Below are positions 8,446 to 18,772 of a stretch of DNA of 64,000 nt, piece by piece (the stretch's first letter is position 1; each line of letters opens with the position of its first letter). The DNA comes from Pannonibacter sp. XCT-53. GTDB taxonomy: Bacteria; Pseudomonadota; Alphaproteobacteria; Rhizobiales; Stappiaceae. The stretch covers positions 1,798,001-1,862,000 of the forward strand of contig NZ_JAABLQ010000001.1 of assembly GCF_009915765.1 (NCBI RefSeq). Reading direction: 5' to 3'. The notes beneath the pieces are model-generated. The model made no database searches, was not told the origin of the DNA, and saw only the letters and a program-made list of their open reading frames with translations. Position numbers and translations under genes: made by a program.

Positions 8446-9425
8446 TTGGCCCCTCCCCGGACAAGTGTGGTGACACGCTGGATGGCGGCCTGCAGCCCGC
8501 CGCGGGTGCCAAGCACCACGATGAGCAGGATCAGGCCGAGGGCAAAGGGCCAGTGCTCGGACCATTCGGCGAGGAACGTCTCGAGGATGAGGAAGGCCCC
8601 TGCCCCGAGGAACGGTCCGAACAGCGTGCCGACGCCACCGAGGATGACCATGATCATCAGCTCGCCGGACTTGGTCCAGTGCATCATGTCCGGCGAGGCG
8701 AAGCGCAGGAAGTTCGCCATCAGCGCGCCGGCCAGCCCCGCGCCCATGCCCGACAGGATGAAGGCATAGAGCTTGTAGCGATAGGCCGGGATGCCGAGCG
8801 CGGCCATGCGGCGCTCGTTCTGCCGGATGCCGGAGATCACCGTGCCGAAGCTTGACCGGGTGAGCCGGCGCAGGCCGAAGAAGAACAGCACGGTGATGAC
8901 GAGGACGACATAATAGAAGGTCGCCTTGTCGCGCATGTTCAGGCCGGGCAGCGCATTGGTGCGGTTGATGATGATGCCGTCCTCTCCGCCATAGGCCTTC
9001 AGCGAGACGAAGAGGAAGAACAGCATCTGGGCGAAGGCCAGCGTGATCATGATGAACTGGACGCCGCCGGTGCGCAGGGACAGGGCACCGATCGCGGCCG
9101 CGAAGGCGCCGGCCACCAGCACGGCGAGCGGCAGCGTCACCAGCATCTGGTCGGTGCCGGGGATGATGCCGAACAGCGGCTCGCCGCTGGCATGGTGCGT
9201 GGCCAGGATGCCGACCACATAGGCGCCGATGCCGAAGAAGGCCGCGTGGCCGAAGCTCACCATGCCGCCGTAGCCCAGCACGAAGTTGAGGCTTGCCGCC
9301 GCCATGCCGTAGATCAGGATGCGGGTGGCGAGCGCCAGCAGCGAGGCGTGGCCGAATTCGGCAGTCAGCGTCGGCAGGGCAGCGAGGCCGACGATCAGGA
9401 GAAGGGCAAGAAGCCTGTTGCGCAT
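8442..9425 (-). CDS. livM: Branched-chain-type ABC transporter permease LivM
   Basis: Membrane permease (327 aa) with about eight to ten hydrophobic helices and the conserved LNFVLGYGGMVSFGHAAFFGIGAY region of LivM/LivH near residues 46-69. The ATG at 9425 overlaps the livH stop (TGATG). A GTG one codon upstream is possible. It pairs with LivH to form the channel. Confidence 0.9.
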   Translation of the reverse strand: MRNRLLALLLIVGLAALPTLTAEFGHASLLALATRILIYGMAAASLNFVLGYGGMVSFGHAAFFGIGAYVVGILATHHASGEPLFGIIPGTDQMLVTLPLAVLVAGAFAAAIGALSLRTGGVQFIMITLAFAQMLFFLFVSLKAYGGEDGIIINRTNALPGLNMRDKATFYYVVLVITVLFFFGLRRLTRSSFGTVISGIRQNERRMAALGIPAYRYKLYAFILSGMGAGLAGALMANFLRFASPDMMHWTKSGELMIMVILGGVGTLFGPFLGAGAFLILETFLAEWSEHWPFALGLILLIVVLGTRGGLQAAIQRVTTLVRGGAK

Positions 9426-10339
9426 CACGACCCCGCAGCAAACAGGCCCTTGGGCCGGATGAGAAGGACAATGGCCATCAGCAGATAGATGCCCATCGAC
9501 GAGATGCCCACGCCGAGCGCGTCAGCCTCCGGCCCTGCCATGACATTGCGCAGGAGCCCCGGAAGGAAAGCGCGCAGGCAGGTGTCGATGACACCGAGCC
9601 CGATGCCGGCGACGAAGGCACCGCGGATCGACCCGACCCCGCCGATGACGACGACGACGAAGGTGGCCAGCAGGATCTGCTCGCCCATGCCGACCTGCAC
9701 GGCCAGGATCGGCCCGGCCATGTAGCCGGCGAGCCCTGCCAGCAGCGCTCCGAGCCCGAAGACCACGGTGTAGAGCAGCCGGATGTCGACGCCGAGGGCC
9801 CGGACCATGTCGCGGTTGGTCGAGCCGGCGCGCACCAGCATCCCGATCCGCGTGCGGTTGATCAGGAAATAGAGCCCGACCGCGACCAGCAGGCCGGAGC
9901 CGATGATCAGCAGGCGGTAGGGCGGATAGAACAGCCCGGGCAGGATCTCGACCGAGCCCTCGAAGGCGGCCGGGAGCATGGTGAACACCGGCGAGCGACC
10001 GAACAGCATCACGATGAGCTGGTTGAACATCAGGATGAGGGCGAAGGTCGCCAAAACCTGGTCCAGATGATCGCGATTGTAGAGTTTCCGGATCACCAGC
10101 GCCTCGATCGCGAGGCCGGTGACGGCGGCGGCGGCGAGCGCGGCCGGCAAGCCCAGCCAGAAGCTGCCGGTCTGGGCAGCGACATAGGTGCCGGCATAGG
10201 CGCCGACCATGTAGAGCGACCCGTGCGCCAGGTTGATGACACCCATGATGCCGAAGATCAGGGTCAAGCCGGCCGCCAGCAGGAACAGCATCACGCCGTA
10301 CTGGAGGCCATTCAGGATTTGTTCGAGAACGAGGATCAT
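9425..10339 (-). CDS. livH: Branched-chain-type ABC transporter permease LivH
   Basis: Membrane permease (304 aa) with the LivH hallmarks LIFGIMGVINLAHGSLYM and VIGGVGSIRGAFVAG (the EAA-like loop). It is separated from the binding-protein gene by 166 nt containing a strong hairpin, and is followed without a gap by livM. Confidence 0.92.
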   Translation of the reverse strand: MILVLEQILNGLQYGVMLFLLAAGLTLIFGIMGVINLAHGSLYMVGAYAGTYVAAQTGSFWLGLPAALAAAAVTGLAIEALVIRKLYNRDHLDQVLATFALILMFNQLIVMLFGRSPVFTMLPAAFEGSVEILPGLFYPPYRLLIIGSGLLVAVGLYFLINRTRIGMLVRAGSTNRDMVRALGVDIRLLYTVVFGLGALLAGLAGYMAGPILAVQVGMGEQILLATFVVVVIGGVGSIRGAFVAGIGLGVIDTCLRAFLPGLLRNVMAGPEADALGVGISSMGIYLLMAIVLLIRPKGLFAAGS

Positions 10340-10467
10340 TCGCCCGCCCGATGACTAGCTGCCCAAGCCTGCGCGGACCGTCCGGCCATGATGAACCGGA
10401 CGGCAAGGGTCGCCGGCGGCCGCAGGATGCGTCCTCCGGCAAACGCTTGCGCGCTGCGGAGACATCG

Positions 10468-10495
10468 GCGGCGCGGCAGGAGGCTGCCGCGCCGC
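10468..10495. terminator. Strong hairpin between livJ and livH
   Basis: A perfect 12-bp stem (GCGGCGCGGCAG / CTGCCGCGCCGC) with a 4-nt loop lies 10 nt past the livJ stop. No T-run follows on the minus strand, so it probably stabilises the livJ transcript or attenuates read-through instead of stopping transcription fully. The rest of 10340-10505 holds nothing recognisable. Confidence 0.6.
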
Positions 10496-10505
10496 GTCTG
10501 TCAGC

Positions 10506-11672
10506 TTACATCTTGCACTGGTCGGCGTAAGCGTCGCCGTAGTCGTCCAGGAGCTTGTCCTTGGTGACTGCGGTCGGCTTGCCATCCGCACCGGCGACGA
10601 TGTCGAGCAGATACCAGTCATGCACCGGATGCTGGTTCTTGCCGAACTTGAAGTCGCCGCGGACGCTCTTGAAGTCGGCCGCACGGACGGCCTCGCGGAA
10701 CTTGTCGATGTCCTCGACGCCGCCGGTCTTGGCGAGGGCCGAGGCGATCAGCTTGGCCGTGTCGTAGCCCTGGGAGGCGTAATAGGTGATCGGACGGCCG
10801 TACTTCTTGTCCCAGGCCTGCACGAACTCGAGGTTGGCGTCGTTCTCGAAGTCGCGGTTCCAGTGGGCGGTCGCGAAGATGCCGATGGCGGCATCGCCGA
10901 CGGCATTGAGCACCACCGCGTCGGTCGAGGGCTCGGACAGGACCATCGGGATCTGGCCGTTGAGACCGGCCTGGGCATACTGCTTCAGGAAGGCGATGCC
11001 GAGGCCGCCCGGATGGAACTGGAACACGACTTCCGGATCGGCCGCGCGGATCTGGGCCATTTCCGAGGCAAAGTCGGTCTGGTCGAGCTGGGTGTAGATC
11101 TCGCCGACGATCTCGCCGCCGAAGGTGCGCTTGAAGCCGTTGATGGCGTCCTTGCCGGCCTGGTAGTTCGGGGCCAGCACGAAGGCCTTCTTGAAGCCGA
11201 GCTTCTTGGCAGCGGCACCGGCGGCCTCATGCAGCGCGTCGTTCTGCCAGGAGACGACGAAATAGTTCTCGTGGCACTCCGCACCGGCCAGGTTGGACGG
11301 CCCGGCGTTCGGCGAGATGTAGATGCCGCCGTTGTTGACGATGTCGGGAACGGTCGCGCCGGCCACGTTGGAGAACACGATGCCGGTCAGCAGCTTCATG
11401 CCCTCGTCGTTCATGAACTTCTCGGCGATCTGGCGGCCGTTGCCCGGCTTCAGGCCGTCGTCCTCGACAACCAGCTCGACGGGCACGCCGCCCAGCTTGC
11501 CGCCTTCCATCTCGATGGCAAGCAGCATGCCGTCGCGGATGTCCTGACCGAGATAGCCGGCCGGGCCGGACAGGGTCGTGATCATGCCGATCTTCAGCGG
11601 GTCCTGCGCCAGGGCAGTTCCGCTCATCAGCGCAGCAATGCCTGCTGCGGCCAGAAACAGTGTCTTCCTCAT
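10506..11672 (-). CDS. livJ: Branched-chain-type ABC transporter substrate-binding protein
   Basis: Periplasmic binding protein of the Peripla_BP_6 (LivJ-like) family, 388 aa. The signal peptide MRKTLFLAAAGIAALMSGTALA/QDP is clear. The mature start PLKIGMITTLSGPAGYLGQDIRDGM is the usual ligand-binding N-lobe. It is the first gene of the liv-nadX-hydrolase unit. An operator-like palindrome 111 nt upstream resembles those of the abm operon, and homologous binding proteins accompany aromatic acid clusters. Anthranilate or a relative is therefore the inferred ligand. Confidence 0.88.
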   Translation of the reverse strand: MRKTLFLAAAGIAALMSGTALAQDPLKIGMITTLSGPAGYLGQDIRDGMLLAIEMEGGKLGGVPVELVVEDDGLKPGNGRQIAEKFMNDEGMKLLTGIVFSNVAGATVPDIVNNGGIYISPNAGPSNLAGAECHENYFVVSWQNDALHEAAGAAAKKLGFKKAFVLAPNYQAGKDAINGFKRTFGGEIVGEIYTQLDQTDFASEMAQIRAADPEVVFQFHPGGLGIAFLKQYAQAGLNGQIPMVLSEPSTDAVVLNAVGDAAIGIFATAHWNRDFENDANLEFVQAWDKKYGRPITYYASQGYDTAKLIASALAKTGGVEDIDKFREAVRAADFKSVRGDFKFGKNQHPVHDWYLLDIVAGADGKPTAVTKDKLLDDYGDAYADQCKM

Positions 11673-11782
11673 GTCTTCACCCTCTGTTTTTTGCCTTGCG
11701 GCATTCAGCCGGATACCGGCGTCTGGCGCCGGCCCCGGTCTTGATCTTGTTGTCGGCCATCAGCTTGCACAGTGTCGCTGAA

Positions 11783-11800
11783 TATTTCAAGCCTAAAACA
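11783..11800. promoter_or_regulatory. Degenerate copy of the abm operator upstream of livJ
   Basis: TATTTCAAGCCTAAAACA matches the perfect palindrome TATTTCAAGCTTGAAATA upstream of abmA at 15 of 18 positions. It lies in the only gap (129 bp) between the dioxygenase gene and livJ. This suggests that the MarR protein of the abm operon also controls the transporter. Confidence 0.5.
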
Positions 11801-11801
11801 A

Positions 11802-13326
<1,525 letters not shown>

Positions 13327-13388
13327 GTCAGCAACCTCATGCGGGACCGGTGCCGGTCGAAAGGGGTCGGGGCAGCCAGCGCGGCCGG

Positions 13389-14822
13389 TCAGATTTCCAT
13401 GCGATGCGAGACGGTCTTGACGACCGTGTAATGCAGGATGCCTTCCGCCCCGCCTTCGCGGCCAAAGCCGCTTTCCTTGACGCCGCCGAAGGGCGTCGCG
13501 GCAACCGAGGCTTCCAGCGTGTTGATCGAGACGTTGCCGGCCTCGACCTCGTCGGTGATGCGGTCGACATTGGCGGCGGAATTGGTGAAGGCGTAGGCGG
13601 CCAGACCATAGGGGACGCTGTTGGCGCGCCTGATCGCCTCGTCCAGCGACGTCACCGGATTGATGATGGCGAGCGGACCGAAGGGCTCCTCCTGCATCAC
13701 CCGGGCATCGTCCGGCACTTCCGACAGGACGGTGACCGGATAGAAGTAGCCGGGCGTGTTGGGGCGCTGACCGCCAGTCAGCAGCCTGGCGCCCTTGGCC
13801 ACCGCGTCGGCCACCAGCATCTCCATCGCCTCGACGCGGCGGTGGTTGGCGGTCGGGCCCATCTCGGTCTCCGGATCAAGCCCGTTGCCCATCTTCACGG
13901 CCTTTGCACGCTCGACGAAGGCGTCGCGGTATGCGGCAAAGATCTTTTCATGCGCGAAGAAACGGGTCGGCGAGGTGCAGACCTGGCCGGCATTGCGCGC
14001 CTTGCGGATGGCGGAGGCGACGCCGGCCTTCACCGGGTCGGCGTCGTCGCAGACGATGACCGGGGCGTGGCCGCCGAGTTCCATCAGCACCGGCTTGGCA
14101 TAGCGGGCGGCCAGACCCGTCAGGTGCTTGCCGACCACGGTCGAACCGGTGAAGGCGATGAGGCGGACCTGCGGCTGCGGGATCAGGTAATCCGAGATCG
14201 TTGCCGGCACGCCAAAGACGAGGTTCAGGACGCCCGCCGGCAGGCCGGCGTCATGGAAGGCGCGGGCGATGTGCCAGGCGCCGGCGGGGGTTTCCTCGGC
14301 CGCCTTCAGGATGATCGAGCATCCGGCCCCGAGCGCGCCGGCGACCTTGCGGGCCGGCTGGCTGAGCGGGAAGTTCCAGGGCGAGAAGGCCGCCACCGTG
14401 CCGATCGGCTGGTGATGCACGATGTAGCGGATGCCGGGCTCGCTCGGGATCACGCGACCATAGATGCGCTCGGCCTCGCCCGCGTCCCATTCAAAGAACT
14501 CGGCGCCGCGGATGACCTCGAGCCGGGCCTGCTGGAAGGGCTTGCCGTGCTCGCGGGTGATGTCGGCGGCAATCTCGTCGATGCGGGCGCGCAGCAGGCC
14601 GGCGGCCGTGCGGATGATCTCGGCCCGGCGCATCGGTGCGGTCCGGCGCCAGATCTCGAAGCCGCGCGCGGCGGCTTCAAGCGCATCGTCGAGATCGGAC
14701 GTGGCGGCCACGGGCAGCTTGCCGATCACGGTCTCATCGGCCGGATTGATCACGGGCAGGCTCTCGGCCGTCTTGCGCCAGGCGCCGCCGATGTAGAGCT
14801 GGAGATCGGGGTAATCGTGCAT
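13389..14822 (-). CDS. NAD(P)-dependent aldehyde dehydrogenase
   Basis: Aldehyde dehydrogenase superfamily enzyme (477 aa, normal length), close in style to succinate-semialdehyde dehydrogenases. It has the FSPWNFPLSQPARKVAGAL cofactor region, FTGSTVVGK turn, catalytic Glu in LMELGGHAP and the nucleophile Cys in RNAGQVCTSPTRF. The start at 14822 has GAGG 7 nt upstream. It is the first gene of the minus-strand unit divergent from the LysR regulator. In standard 3-hydroxyanthranilate breakdown a related enzyme oxidises 2-aminomuconate semialdehyde; that role is possible here but the decarboxylase before it is missing. Confidence 0.85.
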   Translation of the reverse strand: MHDYPDLQLYIGGAWRKTAESLPVINPADETVIGKLPVAATSDLDDALEAAARGFEIWRRTAPMRRAEIIRTAAGLLRARIDEIAADITREHGKPFQQARLEVIRGAEFFEWDAGEAERIYGRVIPSEPGIRYIVHHQPIGTVAAFSPWNFPLSQPARKVAGALGAGCSIILKAAEETPAGAWHIARAFHDAGLPAGVLNLVFGVPATISDYLIPQPQVRLIAFTGSTVVGKHLTGLAARYAKPVLMELGGHAPVIVCDDADPVKAGVASAIRKARNAGQVCTSPTRFFAHEKIFAAYRDAFVERAKAVKMGNGLDPETEMGPTANHRRVEAMEMLVADAVAKGARLLTGGQRPNTPGYFYPVTVLSEVPDDARVMQEEPFGPLAIINPVTSLDEAIRRANSVPYGLAAYAFTNSAANVDRITDEVEAGNVSINTLEASVAATPFGGVKESGFGREGGAEGILHYTVVKTVSHRMEI

Positions 14823-14927
14823 GTCCGGGCCTCTGTTCCTCAAAACCTGTCCGCCGCCCTTCGGATCCGCGCCGTGGGGGCTGTGTTGAGGAAAGGATCG
14901 GTCAAAGATGAATTATCGACAAGGCAG

Positions 14928-14942
14928 ATTTATCGGATAAAT
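14928..14942. promoter_or_regulatory. LysR-type operator between ALDH and lysR genes
   Basis: The perfect inverted repeat ATTTATCGGATAAAT (7-bp arms, T-N11-A core) lies in the 165-bp divergent gap, 46 nt before the LysR start. Position and symmetry fit the autoregulatory site of a LysR-type regulator. The AT-rich stretch around it probably holds both promoters. Confidence 0.55.
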
Positions 14943-14987
14943 TAATATCGTTTTCCGTATGAATTTGCCGGCAGCGGAGCGGCGGCG

Positions 14988-15890
14988 ATGAAACTGACAC
15001 TGAAACAGATCCAGGGGTTCCTCGCCGTTGCGGAGGCCGGCAGCTTTTCGATGGCCGCCAAGCGGCTCAACACGGCGCAGCCGGCCCTGTCGCAGGCGAT
15101 CAAGGACCTGGAGGCCGAGCTGGGCGTGCGCCTGTTTGACCGCACGACGCGCCGGGTCGAACTGACGGATGCCGGACGCGAGTTCCATATTGCCGGCGCC
15201 AAGATCATGGACGATCTGGAGCATGCGGTGGAAGGGGTGCACATGCTGGCCGAACGGCGGCGTGGCAGGCTCAGGGTCGCGGCCCCTCCCCTCCTGGCCA
15301 GCTACGTTCTGCCGAAGGTGATCGCGGAGTTTCAGGCCGCCTATCCGGGGATCGTCGTCCAGCTCTCGGATGTGGGCACGGAGCAGATCCTCGATGCCAT
15401 CCGGACGGCCAAGGCCGATTGCGGCATCGGCACGTTTCCGCCGGCCGATGATGACATCGAACGCCAGCCGCTGATCCGTGACAGCCTGATGCTGTTTTGC
15501 CCGGCGCAGAGTGCGCTGGCCGGCCGCGACCGGGTCGCGTGGCGCGAGCTGGCGGACCTGCCGCTGATCACGCTGACGCGCGAATCAGGGATCCGGCTGC
15601 TGGTCGAGGTGGGGTTTGAGACGGCGCAGACACCACCGCGCATCGCCTTCGAGGTGACACAGGTGACCACCGCGCTGGCCCTGGTCGAGGCCGGGCTGGG
15701 CGTGGCGGTGCTGCCGACCTACGCAAGGGCGGCAATCCGGCAGGACAGCCTCGCCGCAGTGCCGCTGGACGAACCGGTGATCGCGCGCGAGGTCATGCTG
15801 CTGAAATCCCGCGACCGGCCACCCGGGCCGGCCGCCAATGCCTTCATCGAACATCTCAGCCGCGCCTTGCGCCGGCTGGCTGCGGAGTAA
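14988..15890 (+). CDS. LysR-family transcriptional regulator
   Basis: LysR-type regulator (300 aa). The N-terminal winged helix-turn-helix (residues 3-62; SFSMAAKRLNTAQPALSQAIKDLE) is followed by a periplasmic-binding-like effector domain from about residue 90. It is divergent from the aldehyde dehydrogenase/DHDPS-like/nbaC unit, the usual arrangement for a regulator of the adjacent catabolic operon. The inducer is unknown. A ring-cleavage intermediate or the amino-aromatic substrate is the natural guess. Confidence 0.9.
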   Translation: MKLTLKQIQGFLAVAEAGSFSMAAKRLNTAQPALSQAIKDLEAELGVRLFDRTTRRVELTDAGREFHIAGAKIMDDLEHAVEGVHMLAERRRGRLRVAAPPLLASYVLPKVIAEFQAAYPGIVVQLSDVGTEQILDAIRTAKADCGIGTFPPADDDIERQPLIRDSLMLFCPAQSALAGRDRVAWRELADLPLITLTRESGIRLLVEVGFETAQTPPRIAFEVTQVTTALALVEAGLGVAVLPTYARAAIRQDSLAAVPLDEPVIAREVMLLKSRDRPPGPAANAFIEHLSRALRRLAAE

Positions 15891-15972
15891 GGGGCCCCTG
15901 GGACGACTTGGGGCGGGCTGCGTCAGTGCGTCTACCCTTGTGCTGCTTCGATCCGGCCAACCGCAGCGCCCT

Positions 15973-16120
15973 CTCCCCCTTGAGGGGGAGATGTCTGCGC
16001 CAGCAGAGAGAGGGGGGTGTGCGGCGGATCAGCATCCACCGGCCCAGACGGGACCTGTTGCGCCGATTACCCCCCGCTGCCTCCTGACGGGGGCCTCTCC
16101 CCCTCGAGGGGGGAGAGGCG
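15973..16120. repeat. Palindromic C5-8/G5-8 hairpins between convergent genes
   Basis: Two hairpins lie between lysR and abmG: CTCCCCCT / AGGGGGAG at 15973-15990, and GCCTCTCCCC / GGGGAGAGGC at 16094-16120. The second is 24 nt past the abmG stop. They are likely bidirectional terminator-like or REP-type sequences. The whole 15891-16143 stretch holds no gene. Confidence 0.6.
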
Positions 16121-16143
16121 AGCCAGCCAGACTGGCAACCGGA

Positions 16144-17778
16144 TCAGCTCGTCTCGCGCAGGCGGAAACGCTGGATCTTGCCGGTCTGGGTCTTGGGCAG
16201 GGCGTCGGTGAAGAGGATCCGGCGCGGGTACTTGTAGGGTGCGATCACCGCCTTGACGTGATCCTGCAGCCGCTTGACCGTCGCCGCATCCGGCTCGACC
16301 CCGGCGGCGAGCACCACATGCGCCTCGACGATCTGGCCACGCTCCTCGTCGGCAGCGCCGATCACCGCGCATTCAAGCACATCGTCATGCGACAGCAGCG
16401 CGGCCTCCACTTCCGGCCCGGCGATGTTGTAGCCGGCGGAGACGATCATGTCGTCGTTGCGGGCGGCGAAGTGGAAATAGCCGTCCTCGTCCTGCCAGAA
16501 GGCATCGCCGGTGATGTTCCAGCCGTTCTGGACATAGCCGGCCTGGCGGTGGTCGGCGAGGTAGCGGCAGCCGGTCGGCCCGCGCACCGCAAGGCGCCCG
16601 ACCTCGCCGCGCTTCAGCTCGGTGCCGCTCTCGTCGACGATGCGGGCCTCGTAGCCGGTGACCGGCTTGCCGGTGCAGGCCGGATGGCTGTCGCCGAAGC
16701 GGTTGGAGATGAAGATGTGCAGCATCTCCGTCGCGCCGATGCCGTCGAGCATCGGCTTGCCGGTCTTGGCCATCCATTCCTCATAGACGGGCGCGGGCAG
16801 CGTCTCGCCGGCAGACACCGCAGCGCGGAGGCTGGAGAGGTCCGCGCCCTCCTCCATCGCCTTTAGCATCACGCGGTAGGCGGTCGGCGCGGTGAAGCAG
16901 ACGGTGGCGCGGTACTTCTGGATGATCTCGATCAGGTTCGGCGGCGAGGCGGTCTCCAGCAGCGCGGCAGCCGCGCCGAAGCGCAGCGGGAAGACGGCAA
17001 GCCCGCCGAGGCCGAAGGTGAAGGCGAGCGGCGGCGAGCCGACGAACACGTCCTCGGGCGTCACGCCCAGCACCTCGCGGGCATAGCCGTCGGCAATGAC
17101 CAGGATGTCGCGGTGGAAATGCATGGTCGCCTTCGGCACGCCGGTGGTGCCGGAGGTGAAGCCCAGCAGCGCCACGTCATCGCGACCCGTCTTCACCGCC
17201 TCGAAGCGCACCGGCTTGGACAGGGCGACCCGGTCAAGCTCGGCATCGTGGTTGGCGGTGCCGTCAAAGCCGATCACCTTCTTCAGATGGGTGGACTCCT
17301 TGGCGCAGGCCACCAGCTCGTCCATCAGCCGCGTGTCGCAGAGCGCCAGAGAGATTTCGGCCTTCTCGACAATCTTCGCCAGTTCGCCCGCGCGCAGCAT
17401 CGGCATGGTGTTGACCACGACCGCGCCCGCCTTGGTGGCAGCCAGCCAGCAGGCGACCATGGCCGGGTTGTTGGCCGAGCGGATCAGGATCCGGTTGCCG
17501 GGCTTGACGCCATAGTCCTCGACCAGCGCATGGGCGATCCGGTTGGTCCAGTCGGTCAGCTCCTTGTAGGTGCGCTGGCGGCCGTTGCCGATGAGGGCGA
17601 TGTGGTCACCGAGCCCCTTCTCGACCAGGCGATCGGTCAGCTCGACGCCGACGTTGATGTAGTCCGGATAGTCGAAGCCATCGAGCAGGATGTCCGGCCA
17701 CATCTCGGCCGGCGGCAGGTTGTCCCGGGTGAAAGTGTCGACATGGGCGCTGGGGCCCAGGTTGAGGCTGCTGGTCAT
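16144..17778 (-). CDS. abmG: 2-aminobenzoate--CoA ligase (benzoate-CoA ligase family)
   Basis: AMP-forming acyl-CoA ligase (544 aa) of the benzoate/anthranilate-CoA ligase group. It activates 2-aminobenzoate to 2-aminobenzoyl-CoA. The P-loop LLGFTSGTTGVPKATMHFHR, the A8 region and the C-terminal catalytic Lys in LPKTQTGKIQRF are all present. The ATG at 17778 has GAGGGG 9 nt upstream and is preferred to one five codons earlier. It is the last gene of the abm operon, after a 125-nt gap. The assignment to anthranilate rests on the neighbouring fused monooxygenase/reductase; benzoate-CoA ligase is the alternative. Confidence 0.85.
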   Translation of the reverse strand: MTSSLNLGPSAHVDTFTRDNLPPAEMWPDILLDGFDYPDYINVGVELTDRLVEKGLGDHIALIGNGRQRTYKELTDWTNRIAHALVEDYGVKPGNRILIRSANNPAMVACWLAATKAGAVVVNTMPMLRAGELAKIVEKAEISLALCDTRLMDELVACAKESTHLKKVIGFDGTANHDAELDRVALSKPVRFEAVKTGRDDVALLGFTSGTTGVPKATMHFHRDILVIADGYAREVLGVTPEDVFVGSPPLAFTFGLGGLAVFPLRFGAAAALLETASPPNLIEIIQKYRATVCFTAPTAYRVMLKAMEEGADLSSLRAAVSAGETLPAPVYEEWMAKTGKPMLDGIGATEMLHIFISNRFGDSHPACTGKPVTGYEARIVDESGTELKRGEVGRLAVRGPTGCRYLADHRQAGYVQNGWNITGDAFWQDEDGYFHFAARNDDMIVSAGYNIAGPEVEAALLSHDDVLECAVIGAADEERGQIVEAHVVLAAGVEPDAATVKRLQDHVKAVIAPYKYPRRILFTDALPKTQTGKIQRFRLRETS

Positions 17779-17903
17779 GCTCAATCCCCTCATTCGTCCG
17801 TCCGCCCGAGGCGGGTGGCAGCGTTTCCTGTGCCGGATGCGGGTCGTCCCGTCTGTGCTGCCGGTGTCGTTGCTTGCGCGCGTTGGTTTCCTTGGGTTTC
17901 AGG

Positions 17904-18356
17904 TCAGGCCGCGTCGTCCGGGACAACGGCGGTGGCTTCGATCTCGACCAGGGCGCGGTCCTCGACCAGGGCGACGACCTGCACCAGCGCCATGGCCGGG
18001 AAGTTCTTGCCCAGATGCTTGCGATAGACCGCCCCGATCTCGCGCAGGTTGTCGAGATAGAGCCGCTTGCTGGTCACGTACCAGGTCATGCGCACCAGAT
18101 GCTCCGGCCCGGCTCCGCCTTCGGCCAGCACCTCGACGATGTTCTTCAGGGTCTGGTCGACCTGGCCGACGAAATCGTCGGTCTCGAATTCCTGCTGGCC
18201 GTTCCAGCCGATCAGGCCGCCCAGGAACAGCATGCGGCCACGGGCGGCGACGCCGTTGGCATAGCCCTTGGCCGGCTTCCAGGACTTCGGATTGAGGAAC
18301 TCGTGCGGAGATTGCCCGGCGGCAGCGGCCGGGGCCTCAGGGGTTGCATCGGTCAT
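17904..18356 (-). CDS. RidA/YjgF-family protein of the abm operon
   Basis: RidA-fold protein (150 aa, about 20 residues longer than RidA at the N-terminus). The C-terminal LVEIEATAVV strand is typical. In canonical imine deaminases the FPAR motif supplies the catalytic arginine; here that stretch reads FPAMAL, so the arginine is replaced by Met. A related protein acts as 2-aminomuconate deaminase. In this operon it could release ammonia from the 2-amino-5-oxo-cyclohexene carboxyl-CoA product, or bind it non-catalytically. It overlaps the thioesterase gene by 4 nt. Confidence 0.8.
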   Translation of the reverse strand: MTDATPEAPAAAAGQSPHEFLNPKSWKPAKGYANGVAARGRMLFLGGLIGWNGQQEFETDDFVGQVDQTLKNIVEVLAEGGAGPEHLVRMTWYVTSKRLYLDNLREIGAVYRKHLGKNFPAMALVQVVALVEDRALVEIEATAVVPDDAA

Positions 18357-18772
18357 TGGTCTTGTCCTTTCAGGCAATGGGCGGCCATCCGCTCGCGCAG
18401 GCGTGCAGGCCAGGCTTCGGGCCGGCCATCCCGCCCGACCCAGACGAGGGTCAGGCGAACGGCGAGACGGGTGTCCCCGTCCTTGGTGAGCTGGAGCGCG
18501 AAGTCGGCGCTGCTCGTGCCGATCCGGGTCAGGTCGAGGGTCCATGTCACCGTCTCGCCGAGCCGCGACGGCGCGCGGAAGTCGGCCTCGATGTGGACGG
18601 TCGGGACGGCGTTGCCCTCCTCGAGGTGAATGCGGGAATAGGGATAGTCCAGCACCTCGGCGAAGAACTGCTCGACCATCAGGTTGGTCATCTCGAAATA
18701 CCGCGGATAGAAGACGATCCCGGCGGCATCGCAGAGGCCGAAGGTGATGTCGAAGCGCCGCTCGTAGCTCAT
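18353..18772 (-). CDS. Acyl-CoA thioesterase, 4-hydroxybenzoyl-CoA type
   Basis: Single hot-dog-fold thioesterase (139 aa) with the family motif [18 protein letters not shown], containing the catalytic Asp at about residue 15. It probably recycles dead-end aromatic or alicyclic CoA thioesters in the abm pathway. It overlaps both neighbours by 4 nt (ATGA). Confidence 0.85.
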   Translation of the reverse strand: MSYERRFDITFGLCDAAGIVFYPRYFEMTNLMVEQFFAEVLDYPYSRIHLEEGNAVPTVHIEADFRAPSRLGETVTWTLDLTRIGTSSADFALQLTKDGDTRLAVRLTLVWVGRDGRPEAWPARLRERMAAHCLKGQDQ

